A stretch of 64,000 bases of DNA. Source: Nitrospira sp. GTDB taxonomy: Bacteria; Nitrospirota; Nitrospiria; Nitrospirales; Nitrospiraceae. Shown here piece after piece: positions 18,601 through 29,276 of the stretch. The stretch covers positions 140,291 to 204,290 of the forward strand of contig JARFXQ010000007.1 in the NCBI GenBank assembly GCA_029194725.1, given 5' to 3'. Each line of letters begins with the position of its first letter. The stretch's first letter is position 1. Position numbers and translations under genes: made by a program. Under the pieces are notes generated by a model. That model searched no databases, was not told the origin of the DNA, and saw nothing but the letters and a program-made list of their open reading frames with translations.

Positions 18601-19090
18601 GGGAATGTTGCTTGTGAAAGGACCAAACGTGATGAAAGGTTATCTGGAGCGTGAAGGCCTCACGGCCCAGGTCATGCGTGACGGCTGGTACATCACCGGT
18701 GACATCGCCTCTCTGGATGAAGACGGATTCTTGACGATTACCGACCGGCTGTCACGTTTCTCAAAAATCGGTGGAGAAATGGTCCCTCACGGCAAAGTCG
18801 AGGAAGCCCTGCAACTGGCTGCTGAAGCCGATGCGCAAGTCTTTGCCGTGACCGGCCTACCCGATGAGAAGAAGGGAGAACGCCTCGCAGTCCTCCATAC
18901 GCTTGAGGAATCCCGCATTTCTCCCATCTTGGAAAAACTCTCAGCGAGCGGCCTACCCAATCTATTTATCCCGGGGAAGCATCAGTTCATCAAGGTCGAT
19001 GCGTTACCGATCCTTGGGACAGGCAAGCTCGATCTGCGAGGCGTGAAGCGAATCGCGATGGAACGCCTGCAAGGAAGTGCTGAGTCATGA
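15644..19090 (+). CDS. LplT / PlsC / acyl-ACP synthetase fusion (Aas-like)
   Basis: A 1148-residue triple fusion. Residues 1-420 are an MFS transporter of the LplT type (FCGAFNDNAWKLMV at the start, GTLADRVSKRTV). Residues about 430-620 are a PlsC acyltransferase with NHVSFIDG and FPEGQITRTG. The rest is an AMP-forming acyl-ACP/acyl-CoA synthetase with IIFSSGSTGEPKGVMLTH and EGYGVTECAPV. Together these take up lysophospholipid at the inner membrane, activate a fatty acid and re-acylate it. In E. coli the parts are LplT plus Aas; here all are in one chain. I chose ATG 15644, which overlaps the MutS-like stop, over the ATG at 15554 whose first 30 residues precede the MFS start and overlap the upstream gene. 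Confidence 0.92.
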   Translation: MTTSADPETQPPSHPLRGLLIAQFCGAFNDNAWKLMVALLAIRQATAGMAPGPQLETVAQTQTAMAFVIFTLPLVFLSLVGGTLADRVSKRTVIIAIKIVEVCLMSAGTVALWLNPTGGILPFIVLCGMGVHSALFSPSKYGILPELIPHERLAVGNGLLEMWTFAAILTGTAAGGFLLQMSGDHTWLAPLVLTGLSVLGLTNAFKIPRVSPARAAGGVGVTAKGAWAAIQSELMLRMAIPMEIMFWTIASLFAQNVLVYAKAVLHLSDAMSGLPLTILSIGIGIGAMLVGRISRNRVEYGLIPLGAIGVFLILLSLGILTPPLTGTFLMMGVLGISSSFIFVPLNAILQWKSPSDRRGAVISFSNTCVFTGILFGSLVGGSLANAGLSTTGIFLAAAAMTLGGIWWALWCLPDTFIRLVLVVLTNTLYRLRIVGQSHVPQSGGALLVPNHVSFIDGLLLIASLDRPVRFVVDSQYAGQPIFKPFMKALRVIPISSHEGLRVILRALREAGSAVDNGNLVCIFPEGQITRTGTLLPFRRGFERIVKGRTAPIIPVHLDRVWGSIFSFNRGRFLWKMPERLPYPVTISFGAPLPTDTSAHELRGKIRELGEAAWKLRKPSRRPLHRQFISSMRRAPFRLAMADQNRPRVTSLQALIGSIVLARVLQPYWQGQERVGVLLPPTVAAALVNVAATLCGKTIVNLNYTVGKSGLEAAVRLAGLRTMVTSRTFVEKAKVELPDGPSVIWLETVVKTIDFGQKVLAALLALFAPCRVIERACGQLTPITPDSLATIIFSSGSTGEPKGVMLTHFNIDMNSQGATQVLHLYQDERVLGILPFFHSFGYMVFWFVMSNNAAMIFHPSPLDATAIGELIRNYRITFLVTTPTFLQLYSRRCTPEQFSSVRVILTGAEKLQARLSQAIEDKFGVCPIEGYGVTECAPVIAVNCPDFRAAGYYQPASRRGTVGQPLPGVAVQIVDPDSYTPLPAGAPGMLLVKGPNVMKGYLEREGLTAQVMRDGWYITGDIASLDEDGFLTITDRLSRFSKIGGEMVPHGKVEEALQLAAEADAQVFAVTGLPDEKKGERLAVLHTLEESRISPILEKLSASGLPNLFIPGKHQFIKVDALPILGTGKLDLRGVKRIAMERLQGSAES

Positions 19091-19145
19091 TTCCTGAGTG
19101 TGTAACGCTAATGGCTCAACAAGCACGTCGAATGACCGGTGACGA

Positions 19146-20123
19146 ATGACCGAGAAATCTTTGATCGATTGCCACGTACATCTAGCCGCACTGCCCGACG
19201 GCGACAATGGTTGCTTTATCTCGCCGAAACTCCTTCGAAGTCCGCTCTTTCGGTTTCTCCTGTGGAAGCAGGATCTCTCACCGGCCGATCCGGGCGAAAC
19301 CAACCGGAAGTATCTCGAACATCTGCTGACAGAGCTGCGTGCCTCACGACATGTCTCGAAAGCAGTGCTGCTCGGCATGGATGGGTCTTATGACCAGGCC
19401 GGCCTGCTTAACCAGCAGCATACGGACTTTCTTGTCAGCAACGATTACCTCTTCAAAACCGTCCGCGCTTATCCTGATATGTTTTTCGCCGGCCCGTCGA
19501 TCAACCCTCAGCGTGGAGATGCCATCGACGAAGTCCATCGCTGCGCCGATGCCGGCGCCGTCCTGATCAAAGTCTTACCGAACGCCCAGCACTTCAACCC
19601 AGCTGATCAGAGATACAAACCGTTCTATCGAGCACTCGTCCAGCGGAAGTTGCCGTTTCTTAGCCATGTCGGCTATGAATTCAGCCTGATCGGCAAAGAC
19701 CAATCAGTTGGAGACCCCGATCGGCTCCGCCTGGCGCTGGACGAAGGCGTGACCGTCATTGCCGCCCATGCGTGCAGCTATGGTCTCATCCTGTACGAAA
19801 CATTCATACCCACGCTGCATGATTTTGCGCGGCGCTATCCGAACTTTTACGCCGACATCTCCGCACTCACGCTACCCAACCGGTTTCGCATGCTGCTTCA
19901 TCTGCGGAAGCATCCGGAGTTGCAGGACCATCTCCTCTTCGGCACCGATTATCCCCTGTCGGTGTTCCATGTCGCCGCCTGGGGGCGCGTCGGTCTTGAC
20001 GCGCTGGGCCGGATGATCCGTACAAAGAATCGCTTCGACCGTCAGGTCGAGGTCTGTAAGGGGCTGAATTTGAATTTTCGATCCTTCGGCGAACTTGTTT
20101 CGGGCCGGAGCTCATACATCTAA
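19146..20123 (+). CDS. Amidohydrolase-family metal-dependent hydrolase
   Basis: A 325-residue TIM-barrel protein of the amidohydrolase_2 type. Metal ligands are the N-terminal DCHVHL (near 8-13), SHVG (near 172), AAHACS (near 206) and FGTDYP (near 268), plus an active-site VLIKVLPNAQ lysine near 140. These proteins hydrolyse or decarboxylate a range of substrates; the substrate here is unknown. ATG 19146 follows the acyltransferase fusion by 55 bases, so cotranscription is likely. A strong bidirectional terminator follows. Confidence 0.82.
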   Translation: MTEKSLIDCHVHLAALPDGDNGCFISPKLLRSPLFRFLLWKQDLSPADPGETNRKYLEHLLTELRASRHVSKAVLLGMDGSYDQAGLLNQQHTDFLVSNDYLFKTVRAYPDMFFAGPSINPQRGDAIDEVHRCADAGAVLIKVLPNAQHFNPADQRYKPFYRALVQRKLPFLSHVGYEFSLIGKDQSVGDPDRLRLALDEGVTVIAAHACSYGLILYETFIPTLHDFARRYPNFYADISALTLPNRFRMLLHLRKHPELQDHLLFGTDYPLSVFHVAAWGRVGLDALGRMIRTKNRFDRQVEVCKGLNLNFRSFGELVSGRSSYI

Positions 20124-20215
20124 CGCCCCAGCTACCAATCACGACAGCTCTATGCTGGATCGTTCCTCTGGGTAAATCGGTAAGCTGGAGTGCAGATTGT
20201 CCATCCAAACAGAAA

Positions 20216-20247
20216 GGCCGTTCTCCCACAAGGAGAACGGCCCTTTT
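20216..20247. terminator. Bidirectional rho-independent terminator
   Basis: A perfect 11-base stem, GGCCGTTCTCC (20216-20226) and GGAGAACGGCC (20232-20242), with a 5-base loop is followed by CTTTTTG. On the other side AGAAA gives a shorter T-run for the reverse strand. It separates the amidohydrolase (+) from the lipoprotein (-), whose ends converge here. Confidence 0.93.
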
Positions 20248-20274
20248 TGTTTCTCTGAATCCGACCGAGCTGAT

Positions 20275-20940
20275 CTATGGACTGACCGAAATCCGATCCT
20301 TGATCAAATCAAAAGTCTCCTTCGGAACAACGTTTCTCGCCACCAATTCACCCTTCACGCGATAGGGACGATTGCTCACGATCCGATCGGCTTCGTCCTG
20401 CTTCAAACCTAAAAAGAGGATCATATCGTTCGCTGAAACCTTATTGATGTTCATCGTCGCCGAAGCAGCCACCGGAGCGGCCCCGGATGGAGCCTGGCTC
20501 GGCGTCACTATCGCTGTATGAGGATTGGAGCGATCCTTGAGCTCCTTTTGGTAACGGGCAACCAGTGATTTCAACGTGTCGTTGTGGCGTTTTACATCCT
20601 GATATTCCTGTCGCAGATTCTTATTCTGCGTCGATAACGCTTTGACTTTGTCCTCGAGTTCTTTGGTCCGTCCTTCAATCGTGCCTCGCTCCGCATCACG
20701 CGCATGCTCAATGCGCTGAAGTTCATCGCGAGCCGCTTGTCCCTCATTGCTGAACTTCACGTTCAGTTCTTTGAGGGTTCGGACCTGTTGCTCCATCGCG
20801 TTTTTCTGTTGGCGGGTCTTCTCCAGTTCCATCTTGACGGTATCTGCTTCCGTCAGCGCCTCCTGGTATTTCTTGTTGGATACGCAACCAGTGGTCAACA
20901 CCGCTCCAACCAACACTATCGCCGTCCACTCGCGTCTCAT
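20275..20940 (-). CDS. Coiled-coil lipoprotein with C-terminal helix-hairpin-helix-like segment
   Basis: A 221-residue envelope protein. The start MRREWTAIVLVGAVLTTGC is a lipoprotein signal with the lipidated Cys near residue 19. Residues 25-140 are a long charged heptad-rich coiled coil. After a Pro/Ala linker the last 60 residues (NINKVSANDMILFLGL, then DEADRIVSNRPYRVKGELVA) look like a helix-hairpin-helix module of the ComEA/T2SK type. This mixture suggests an envelope spacer or adaptor. I recognise no named family. It stands alone, read toward the shared terminator. Confidence 0.75.
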   Translation of the reverse strand: MRREWTAIVLVGAVLTTGCVSNKKYQEALTEADTVKMELEKTRQQKNAMEQQVRTLKELNVKFSNEGQAARDELQRIEHARDAERGTIEGRTKELEDKVKALSTQNKNLRQEYQDVKRHNDTLKSLVARYQKELKDRSNPHTAIVTPSQAPSGAAPVAASATMNINKVSANDMILFLGLKQDEADRIVSNRPYRVKGELVARNVVPKETFDLIKDRISVSP

Positions 20941-21225
20941 GCGCTCCTCCCTCCATCAAATTCTAGAGCTTAACGATGCCTCATGTGGATGTTCCCTTCC
21001 ACCGGCTGTTACAGTCGTCCTTCTCGATACTTTCTTTGTGTGTATGCCAACGTTCGGGCATTGTCAACATAATTGCTTTCGTGTGAGACCTTCCCGCTGA
21101 CATGGACTTCCGGCAATCCATCCGGCGCTTGACGGATCAGAGTCGCTCTGTAATTATCGCTCACATTTTATCAGACATGAACAAACGGCTTGAAACCTTC
21201 CTCAGCTATTTCAAGTGGGGTACGC

Positions 21226-22101
21226 ATGAACGAATGGGGTCCAGCGCTCGCGGTGATTCTCGGAGTCGTCGAAGGACTGACGGAGTTTCTGCCTGTCTCG
21301 TCCACCGGACATCTTATTCTGGTGGGCCATGCCCTCGGCTTCACCGGCGACGTAGCCGCCAACGCCGAAATCTCCATACAGTTGGGTGCGATTCTTGCGG
21401 TGATCGTATTTGAACGGGAGAAAATCGGACGGCTGCTGTCTGGTGCTTGGCAAGAACAGAAGGCCCTGCGTGCTGGCTCGACAAACCAGCTCTCCGCCCT
21501 ATGGTCCGATCGCATTAGGGTCTCGATGCACAGTCATCCCAACCTATGGTTCTTGCTGGGGCTGGGAATCGCCTTCCTACCGGCGGCCGTTCTCGGCCTG
21601 TTGGCTCACGGGTGGATCAAATCGTATTTATTCACTCCCTTGACAGTGGCTTCAACATCGATCCTGGGAGGCATCATCATCCTCGTGGTTGAATCCACGA
21701 AACGGGTCAGCTCTGCCAAGAGTCTCGATCAGGTGTCGTCAGTACATGCCTTCTGGATCGGGCTGGCACAATGCGCCTCTCTGATTCCCGGCATGTCTCG
21801 ATCCGGCTCGACTATTATCGGCGGCCTCCTCGTCGGTCTCGATCGAAAGGTGGCGACCGAATATTCCTTTTTCCTCGCCCTTCCCACGATCATCGCGGCC
21901 ACGCTCTACGAAACGTGGAAGGCACGAGGGACGTTTACCGACCAGGATTTTCTGGCACTGGGCCTCGGCATGCTCGTCTCATTCCTGGTGGCCTGGGCCG
22001 TCATCGCTGCCTTTTTGACCTATGTCCAACGGCATACCTTGCGCGTCTTTGCCTACTATCGTATTATTCTCGGACTGTTGGTCATGTTGGTCGTCCGCTG
22101 A
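21226..22101 (+). CDS. uppP: Undecaprenyl-diphosphatase
   Basis: UppP (BacA) removes one phosphate from undecaprenyl pyrophosphate so that the lipid carrier can be reused for peptidoglycan and glycans; its activity also gives bacitracin resistance. The protein is 291 residues with about eight membrane segments. The two active-site motifs are present: EGLTEFLPVSSTGHL near residue 14 and PGMSRSGSTIIGGLL near residue 180. I use ATG 21226 because it places the first motif at the usual distance; a TTG at 21190 would add 12 residues. The DUF2024 gene follows after 12 bases. Confidence 0.95.
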   Translation: MNEWGPALAVILGVVEGLTEFLPVSSTGHLILVGHALGFTGDVAANAEISIQLGAILAVIVFEREKIGRLLSGAWQEQKALRAGSTNQLSALWSDRIRVSMHSHPNLWFLLGLGIAFLPAAVLGLLAHGWIKSYLFTPLTVASTSILGGIIILVVESTKRVSSAKSLDQVSSVHAFWIGLAQCASLIPGMSRSGSTIIGGLLVGLDRKVATEYSFFLALPTIIAATLYETWKARGTFTDQDFLALGLGMLVSFLVAWAVIAAFLTYVQRHTLRVFAYYRIILGLLVMLVVR

Positions 22102-22113
22102 AAGGAGTTGTTC

Positions 22114-22374
22114 ATGTCCTCTGATACGATTCATGTCTATGATACGTGGGTCAACGGTAAGAGCGGTCGCATTCACTTTGATGTGATGACGACGGATGAA
22201 GCCACCGCCCTCAAACTCGCCAAGGAATATCTCGTCAGCATCGGGGAGCCGACTGCGTCGGTGACAACAAAAGAATGCCAATTCTGTCACAGCGAACCGC
22301 TGGTCATGTTCTCTGCGGAGCAGCAAAAGCAAGTGAAAGAAACCGGCGGATTTATCGTCCGAATGCCGGCTTGA
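22114..22374 (+). CDS. DUF2024 family protein
   Basis: An 86-residue soluble protein: HVYDTWVNGKSGRIHFDVMT near the start, ALKLAKEYLVSIGE in the middle and ECQFCHSEPL near residue 58. This pattern is that of the DUF2024 family, of unknown function. The two Cys in CQFC could bind metal or form a disulfide. AAAGGAG at 22101-22107 supports ATG 22114 rather than the TTG at 22108. It probably shares a transcript with uppP. Confidence 0.85.
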   Translation: MSSDTIHVYDTWVNGKSGRIHFDVMTTDEATALKLAKEYLVSIGEPTASVTTKECQFCHSEPLVMFSAEQQKQVKETGGFIVRMPA

Positions 22375-22389
22375 TCATGGGGACATTGG

Positions 22390-22417
22390 TTCGTGTTGAG
22401 CGCAAGTTCAACACGAA
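22390..22417. terminator. Hairpin between convergent genes
   Basis: A perfect 10-base stem, TTCGTGTTGA (22390-22399) and TCAACACGAA (22408-22417), with an 8-base loop. It lies between the DUF2024 gene and the end of lspA, which converge. No T-run follows, so its strength as a terminator is uncertain. Confidence 0.6.
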
Positions 22418-22454
22418 TCATTCAATAGTACATCCTCATGACACCGGGATCATG

Positions 22455-22988
22455 CTACTGGTCTGACGAGACAGAGGAAGTTTCCGAAGCGGGAGGAGGA
22501 TCAGTCCGTTTCTCAAAGGCAAAGTGAATGATCAGGAAGATCACTCCGACCGTGATCGCAGAATCCGCTACATTGAACGCCGGCCAGTGATAGTTTTCAA
22601 CATAGACATCCAAAAAGTCGATCACTTCTCCAAAACGCAGCCGATCGATGAGATTGCCGATTGCGCCGCCGAGAATTCCCGCAACACTGACACGCCCCAT
22701 CCAATCCTGTTCCGGCATCCGTAACAGGATCGTCCCCAGCAGCCCAAGGGCAAAAATTGACGTCAGCCCAAAGAAGACCATCCGAAACGCGTTGCTGCTC
22801 CCGGCAAGCAGACCGAATGCCGCCCCGGGATTTCGGATATAGGTCAGGCTGAAGAGATTGGGGATGATGGGGATCGATTCATGCAGCCGCATGGTTTGCA
22901 TGATCTGCTGTTTGGTCAGCTGATCCAGAAAAATGATGCTGCCGGTCACCGAGGCGAGCGCCAGATTGCGAAGGCTGGAGGCACTCAA
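22455..22988 (-). CDS. lspA: Lipoprotein signal peptidase (signal peptidase II)
   Basis: LspA cleaves the signal peptide of prolipoproteins after lipidation. The 177-residue protein has four membrane segments and the family motifs: [10 protein letters not shown] near the start, [31 protein letters not shown] and [13 protein letters not shown]; the Asp residues in the last two form the catalytic dyad. The open frame runs 120 codons further upstream, inside ileS. The likely start is TTG 22988, which overlaps the ileS stop, so the pair is translationally coupled. The window has several lipoproteins that would be its substrates. The last 20 residues are a Ser/Pro/Thr-rich tail. Confidence 0.93.
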   Translation of the reverse strand: MSASSLRNLALASVTGSIIFLDQLTKQQIMQTMRLHESIPIIPNLFSLTYIRNPGAAFGLLAGSSNAFRMVFFGLTSIFALGLLGTILLRMPEQDWMGRVSVAGILGGAIGNLIDRLRFGEVIDFLDVYVENYHWPAFNVADSAITVGVIFLIIHFAFEKRTDPPPASETSSVSSDQ

Positions 22989-25798
22989 CGGATCGCCTCC
23001 ACACATCGATCGCACAAGGTTGGATGGGCAACGTCCTTGCCGACCGCTTCTCGATAGTTCCAGCAACGTTCGCATTTGCCAGCCGGCGATTTCGTGACCG
23101 TCACACGAAGCGGTTCTCCACTTTCCGGACTTTGCGTTACCATTACTTTCGAGACAATGAACAGGGCGCTGAGGTCTTGTTCGTACGGCTTCAAAAATCG
23201 GAAATTGTCGGCATTGGCTTCGATGTGCACATGAGCTTCCAAAGAAGAACCGATCATCTTCACCCGTCGGCTCTCTTCCAACACCCCCTGCACCTGGGTA
23301 CGATATTTCAACAAGCGCTCCCAACGCTCTGCCAGTTTCCCATCGGCCCAAGCTGGGTCGAGTTCAGGAAACGAGGCGAGATGCACGCTCGCCGCGCCAG
23401 CTTCTTTCCGTACCCCCTCCGGCAACATGCGCCAGATTTCATCAGCGGTGAAGCTTAGAATCGGCGCGATAAGTTTAGCGAACGTCACAAGAACATCACA
23501 CAATACCGTCTGAGAACTTCGACGAACCCGAGAATCCTTATGAAACGTATACAACCGATCTTTCAGGATGTCTAAATAGATGGCACTCATATTCACTGTG
23601 CAGAAGTAATCTAGCTCGTGGATGATTTGACGAAAGTCAAACTTTTCATAACTTTTCTTTACGACATCGACGAGATTATGAAGCTTGAGCAATGCCCAAC
23701 GATCCAGTTCTGGCAACCGGTCGACACTCACACGATTGAGCGCCGGATCAAAATCGTAAAGGTTACTCAGGATAAATCGGCACGTATTTCTGACTTTACG
23801 ATAAACCTCGACTTGTTGGTTAAGAATAGCAGGTGAAATCTTAAGGTCATCTTTGTAGTCTTGCGCCGCCACCCACAGACGCAGAATTTCCGCGCCCGAC
23901 TGTTTGATGACGTCTTGCGGCGCGACCACATTTCCTGCCGACTTGGACATCTTCTTGCCCTGCCCGTCTACGACGAAGCCATGGGTTAACACCGCCTGAT
24001 AGGGCGCTCGATGATCCGTCGTCACACCGGCCAGCAGGGCGCTATGGAACCATCCTCGATGTTGGTCGGACCCTTCCAGATACAGGTCAGCCGGCCACCA
24101 CCTCCTCGGCTTCAGCACAGCGGCATAGCTCACACCGGATTCAAACCAGACGTCGAGAATGTCATGTTCTTTCTCAAACGTGGTCTCTCCGCACTTCGGA
24201 CAGCTCGTTCCGGCGGGCAACAAATCAATCGCGGATCGTTCGAACCAGACATCCGCCCCCTTGGATTCCATTAACGCGGCGACATGCTCGATCACGACAG
24301 GGTCGGCAAGGACATGATGACAGGCATGACAAGTAAACCCTGGGATCGGCACACCCCACACGCGCTGACGAGAGAGGCACCAGTCCGGCCTGTTTTCGAT
24401 CATGCCGAAAATCCGATCACGGCCGTAACTCGGAATCCATCGAACCCGTTCGATCTCCGCCAGAGTCTCGCGTCGTAAATCGTTTGTCTCCATGGACACG
24501 AACCACTGCTCGGTCGCACGAAAGATCACCGGACTCTTGCACCGCCAACAATGGGGATAGGAATGGTTCAACGAGCCATGCCCGAGCAAACGTCCATTTG
24601 CCTGCAGATAGTCCACAATTTTCGGATTGGCCTTCAAGACATGTTGCCCAACGAATTCCTTCACGACCGGCGTGAACCGCCCAGCGTTGTCGACCGGAGC
24701 CAAGATTTCGAGTCGTTCGCCGGGCGAAGCCTTGGCATTGTGCTCAAGCACGAGGATATAGTCTTCCATCCCGTGACCTGGTGCGATATGCACACAGCCT
24801 GTGCCTTGGTCCAGCGTGACAAAGTCACCCAGCAGAATCGGCGACAAGCCGGTGGACAACGGCCGTTGCGTCTCCAACCCCTCGAACCCCTCCCCGCCCT
24901 TCTTCACTCCCAACACCCGATAGTCTTCGAACTTGCAAGCCTTGGCCACACTCTCGATCAACTTCTCGGCCATAACAAGAAGCTCATCTCCCACCTGCAC
25001 GAATGCATAGTCGATGTCGCGATGAAGACAGATGGCCTGATTCGCCGGAAGAGTCCAGGGTGTCGTGGTCCAGATGACGACGGAGACCAGCTTCACTTCT
25101 TCAAGAAAGGAAATGCCGGGGAAGGTCCTGCCGAGTACGGATGGCGATGTGACGATCGGGAATTTCACATAGATCGACGGAGAAGCATGGTCATCGTACT
25201 CGACTTCTGCTTCCGCCAATGCTGTCTGGTCCTGCGTGCACCAGAGGACCGGCTTGAGGCCCTTGTAGACTCCGCCCCGCTCAACAAATTTTCCAAACTC
25301 ACGAATGATCGTCGCTTCATAGCTCGGCGTCATGGTGAGGTACGGACGTTCCCACTCTCCAAATACTCCGAGCCGCTTGAATTCGTCACGCTGGATAGCG
25401 ACGTACTTCTCAGCATAGGCACGACAGAGTTTGCGGATCCCTGAGACATCCAGGTCTTTTTTCTTTTCACCAAGCTCCTTCATGACTTGGTGTTCGATCG
25501 GCAGGCCGTGACAATCCCAACCAGGCACATAGGGTGCATGAAAGCCTGCCATGGTCTTCGATTTGACGATGATGTCTTTCAAGATCTTATTCAGCGCATG
25601 TCCGATGTGGATACGGCCGTTGGCATAAGGAGGGCCATCGTGGAGCACATACCGAGCCCGTCCCTGCCCCATCGCCTGAATCTGCTCGTAGAGCTTCTGT
25701 CGCTCCCACCAAGCCAGCATCTCCGGCTCGCGCTGCGGCAGATTGGCCTTCATGGGGAAATCGGTGTTGGGAAGGTTGAGCGTTGATTTGTAATCCAT
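22985..25798 (-). CDS. ileS: Isoleucine--tRNA ligase
   Basis: IleS charges tRNA-Ile. Class I synthetase marks are [17 protein letters not shown] (HIGH motif near residue 65) and [13 protein letters not shown] (KMSKS). The editing domain lies between, with [13 protein letters not shown] near residue 250. The C-terminal zinc-binding end has [12 protein letters not shown] and CDRCVEAI. I use ATG 25798 (937 residues, [14 protein letters not shown]), the usual family start; an ATG at 25843 would add 15 residues. It is followed directly by lspA, a pairing that is common in bacteria. Confidence 0.97.
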   Translation of the reverse strand: MDYKSTLNLPNTDFPMKANLPQREPEMLAWWERQKLYEQIQAMGQGRARYVLHDGPPYANGRIHIGHALNKILKDIIVKSKTMAGFHAPYVPGWDCHGLPIEHQVMKELGEKKKDLDVSGIRKLCRAYAEKYVAIQRDEFKRLGVFGEWERPYLTMTPSYEATIIREFGKFVERGGVYKGLKPVLWCTQDQTALAEAEVEYDDHASPSIYVKFPIVTSPSVLGRTFPGISFLEEVKLVSVVIWTTTPWTLPANQAICLHRDIDYAFVQVGDELLVMAEKLIESVAKACKFEDYRVLGVKKGGEGFEGLETQRPLSTGLSPILLGDFVTLDQGTGCVHIAPGHGMEDYILVLEHNAKASPGERLEILAPVDNAGRFTPVVKEFVGQHVLKANPKIVDYLQANGRLLGHGSLNHSYPHCWRCKSPVIFRATEQWFVSMETNDLRRETLAEIERVRWIPSYGRDRIFGMIENRPDWCLSRQRVWGVPIPGFTCHACHHVLADPVVIEHVAALMESKGADVWFERSAIDLLPAGTSCPKCGETTFEKEHDILDVWFESGVSYAAVLKPRRWWPADLYLEGSDQHRGWFHSALLAGVTTDHRAPYQAVLTHGFVVDGQGKKMSKSAGNVVAPQDVIKQSGAEILRLWVAAQDYKDDLKISPAILNQQVEVYRKVRNTCRFILSNLYDFDPALNRVSVDRLPELDRWALLKLHNLVDVVKKSYEKFDFRQIIHELDYFCTVNMSAIYLDILKDRLYTFHKDSRVRRSSQTVLCDVLVTFAKLIAPILSFTADEIWRMLPEGVRKEAGAASVHLASFPELDPAWADGKLAERWERLLKYRTQVQGVLEESRRVKMIGSSLEAHVHIEANADNFRFLKPYEQDLSALFIVSKVMVTQSPESGEPLRVTVTKSPAGKCERCWNYREAVGKDVAHPTLCDRCVEAIR

Positions 25799-25879
25799 AG
25801 ACAATGGGACCCGAGCATCCACCGGATGATCATACGGGATCAAAGGACTATACCGGAAGGAAGGGGGGAGGCACCAGCC

Positions 25880-26983
25880 CTAACTGATGGCCATCATGCG
25901 GTTCAATGCAACCTTTGCCCAACGCTTATCGTCTTCGGACACTACGATGTGGTTCACGACATGGCCTTCGGCCAGATTCTCCATCGCCCAACAGAGGTGT
26001 GCCGCATCAATTCGGAACATGGTGGCGCACTGGCAGACCGTGGATGACAGGAAGAATACTTTTTTATCGGTGAGTTCATGCTTCAGTCGATTGACGAGAT
26101 TCAGTTCCGTCCCAATCGCCCATGTCGTGCCGGCCGGGGCGGCGGTCACCGTGCGAATGATGAACTCGGTCGATCCGATGAGATCCGCCTTATTGACCAC
26201 GTCTTCATGGCATTCTGGATGCACGATCACGTTGCCGTCAGGATACTGCTTGCGGAAGTGATCCACATGAACCGGCTGAAACATTTGATGGACGCTGCAA
26301 TGCCCTTTCCATAAGATCAGTTTGGCTCGCTTGATGGCGTCCTTGGTATTCCCGCCGTTGGGTTGATAGGGGTCCCACACGATCATCTGTTCGCGGGAGA
26401 TGCCCATCTTGTTCGCTGTGTTGCGGCCCAAGTGCTCATCGGGAAAGAAGAGAATTTTTTCTCGCCTGGCCCAACACCATTCAATCACGGCCTTAGCATT
26501 GGAAGAGGTGCAGGTGATTCCGCCATGCTCGCCGCAAAACGCCTTGAGCACCGCCGCGGAATTCACATACACCGCCGGCATCACAGTCTCCTCAACCGGA
26601 ACCACGCGTCCCAATTCTTCCCAGCATTGGTCGACCTGCTCGATCGCCGCCATGTCGGCCATCGAGCAACCAGCGGCCATGTCCGGCAGGATCACTGTTT
26701 GTTGAGAACGGCTGAGAATGTCCGCCGTCTCGGCCATGAAGTGCACGCCACAGAAGACGATGTGGGGGCGTTCCGATCGTTCGGCGGCCAATTTCGACAA
26801 CATAAGCGAGTCACCGCGAAAATCGGCATGCTGGATGACTTCGTCCCGCTGGTAATTATGGCCCAGGATCATGACCCGTTCACCTAAGACACTCTTCGCC
26901 GCTGTCGTCCGGCGGTATAAGTCCTCCGTCGACTGCGTCTGGTACTCGGTGATTGACCTCGGTGGCGTCGCAGTAACCGTCAC
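25880..26983 (-). CDS. nadA: Quinolinate synthase A
   Basis: NadA condenses iminoaspartate with dihydroxyacetone phosphate to quinolinate, the first committed product of NAD synthesis. The 367-residue length fits the longer form of the family. Cys residues that can hold the [4Fe-4S] cluster are in IVFCGVHFMAETADIL, GGITCTSSNAKAVIEWC and TVCQCATMFRI. HNYQRDEVIQHADFRGDS near residue 41 and HPECHEDVVNKAD near 255 are further family marks. It is read away from the thiC riboswitch region, with a divergent promoter region of about 170 bases between them. No nadB or nadC is adjacent. Confidence 0.96.
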   Translation of the reverse strand: MTVTATPPRSITEYQTQSTEDLYRRTTAAKSVLGERVMILGHNYQRDEVIQHADFRGDSLMLSKLAAERSERPHIVFCGVHFMAETADILSRSQQTVILPDMAAGCSMADMAAIEQVDQCWEELGRVVPVEETVMPAVYVNSAAVLKAFCGEHGGITCTSSNAKAVIEWCWARREKILFFPDEHLGRNTANKMGISREQMIVWDPYQPNGGNTKDAIKRAKLILWKGHCSVHQMFQPVHVDHFRKQYPDGNVIVHPECHEDVVNKADLIGSTEFIIRTVTAAPAGTTWAIGTELNLVNRLKHELTDKKVFFLSSTVCQCATMFRIDAAHLCWAMENLAEGHVVNHIVVSEDDKRWAKVALNRMMAIS

Positions 26984-27149
26984 AATACTCCTCCCCGTGT
27001 AAGGGAATTTATTCTACGATAGGCCCTCTCCACAATCAACGAATCGTCCATCGAGGAAAAGCCCTAGTCACCAGCCCAAAGGAGAAGACGTGGAATGGGC
27101 CTAATAGCCGATTGACTTCGGTGCTTCGGAAGAATACGATGGTCGCCAT

Positions 27150-27243
27150 AGCTAGGGGAGCTTTGAGGCTGAGAGTCCGATTGATCGGACGACCCTCACA
27201 ACCTGACCTGGATAATACCAGCGTAGGGAAGCCGGGCGACATC
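27150..27243 (+). promoter_or_regulatory. TPP riboswitch (THI element)
   Basis: The strand reads AGGGGAGCTTTGAGGCTGAG, then AGTCCGATTGATCGGACGACCC, then AACCTGACCTGGATAATACC and AGCGTAGGGAAG. GCTGAGA-type and ACC-CTGA...GGATAATACCAGCGTAGGGA are the conserved parts of the thiamine pyrophosphate aptamer. The variable P3-like arm is TCCGA...TCGGA. It sits about 120 bases in front of thiC with a terminator hairpin between, so TPP binding should turn off thiC-thi4. Confidence 0.95.
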
Positions 27244-27262
27244 GGATCTTGTGAGGGATTCA

Positions 27263-27297
27263 GCCGCGTTCCCAGCTTGTGGGAAGGCGGCTTTTTT
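27263..27297 (+). terminator. Riboswitch expression-platform terminator
   Basis: GCCGCGTTCCC (27263-27273) pairs with GGGAAGGCGGC (27281-27291) apart from one mismatch, and TTTTTT follows at 27292-27297. It lies between the TPP aptamer and thiC, the expected place for transcriptional control. Confidence 0.9.
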
Positions 27298-27349
27298 ATT
27301 GCACCAAGGCTCCTGTCAGCTTTGGACTCCGCAGGTCGATCAACCATGA

Positions 27350-29266
<1,917 letters not shown>

Positions 29267-29276
29267 GGAGTCCCTT

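Noticed and set aside
22989..23351. 120-codon N-terminal extension of lspA
   Set aside because: It lies within ileS in another frame. LspA homologues begin near the TTG at 22988.
24551..25444. 297-codon forward frame opposite ileS
   Set aside because: Antisense to an intact essential gene, with no domain.
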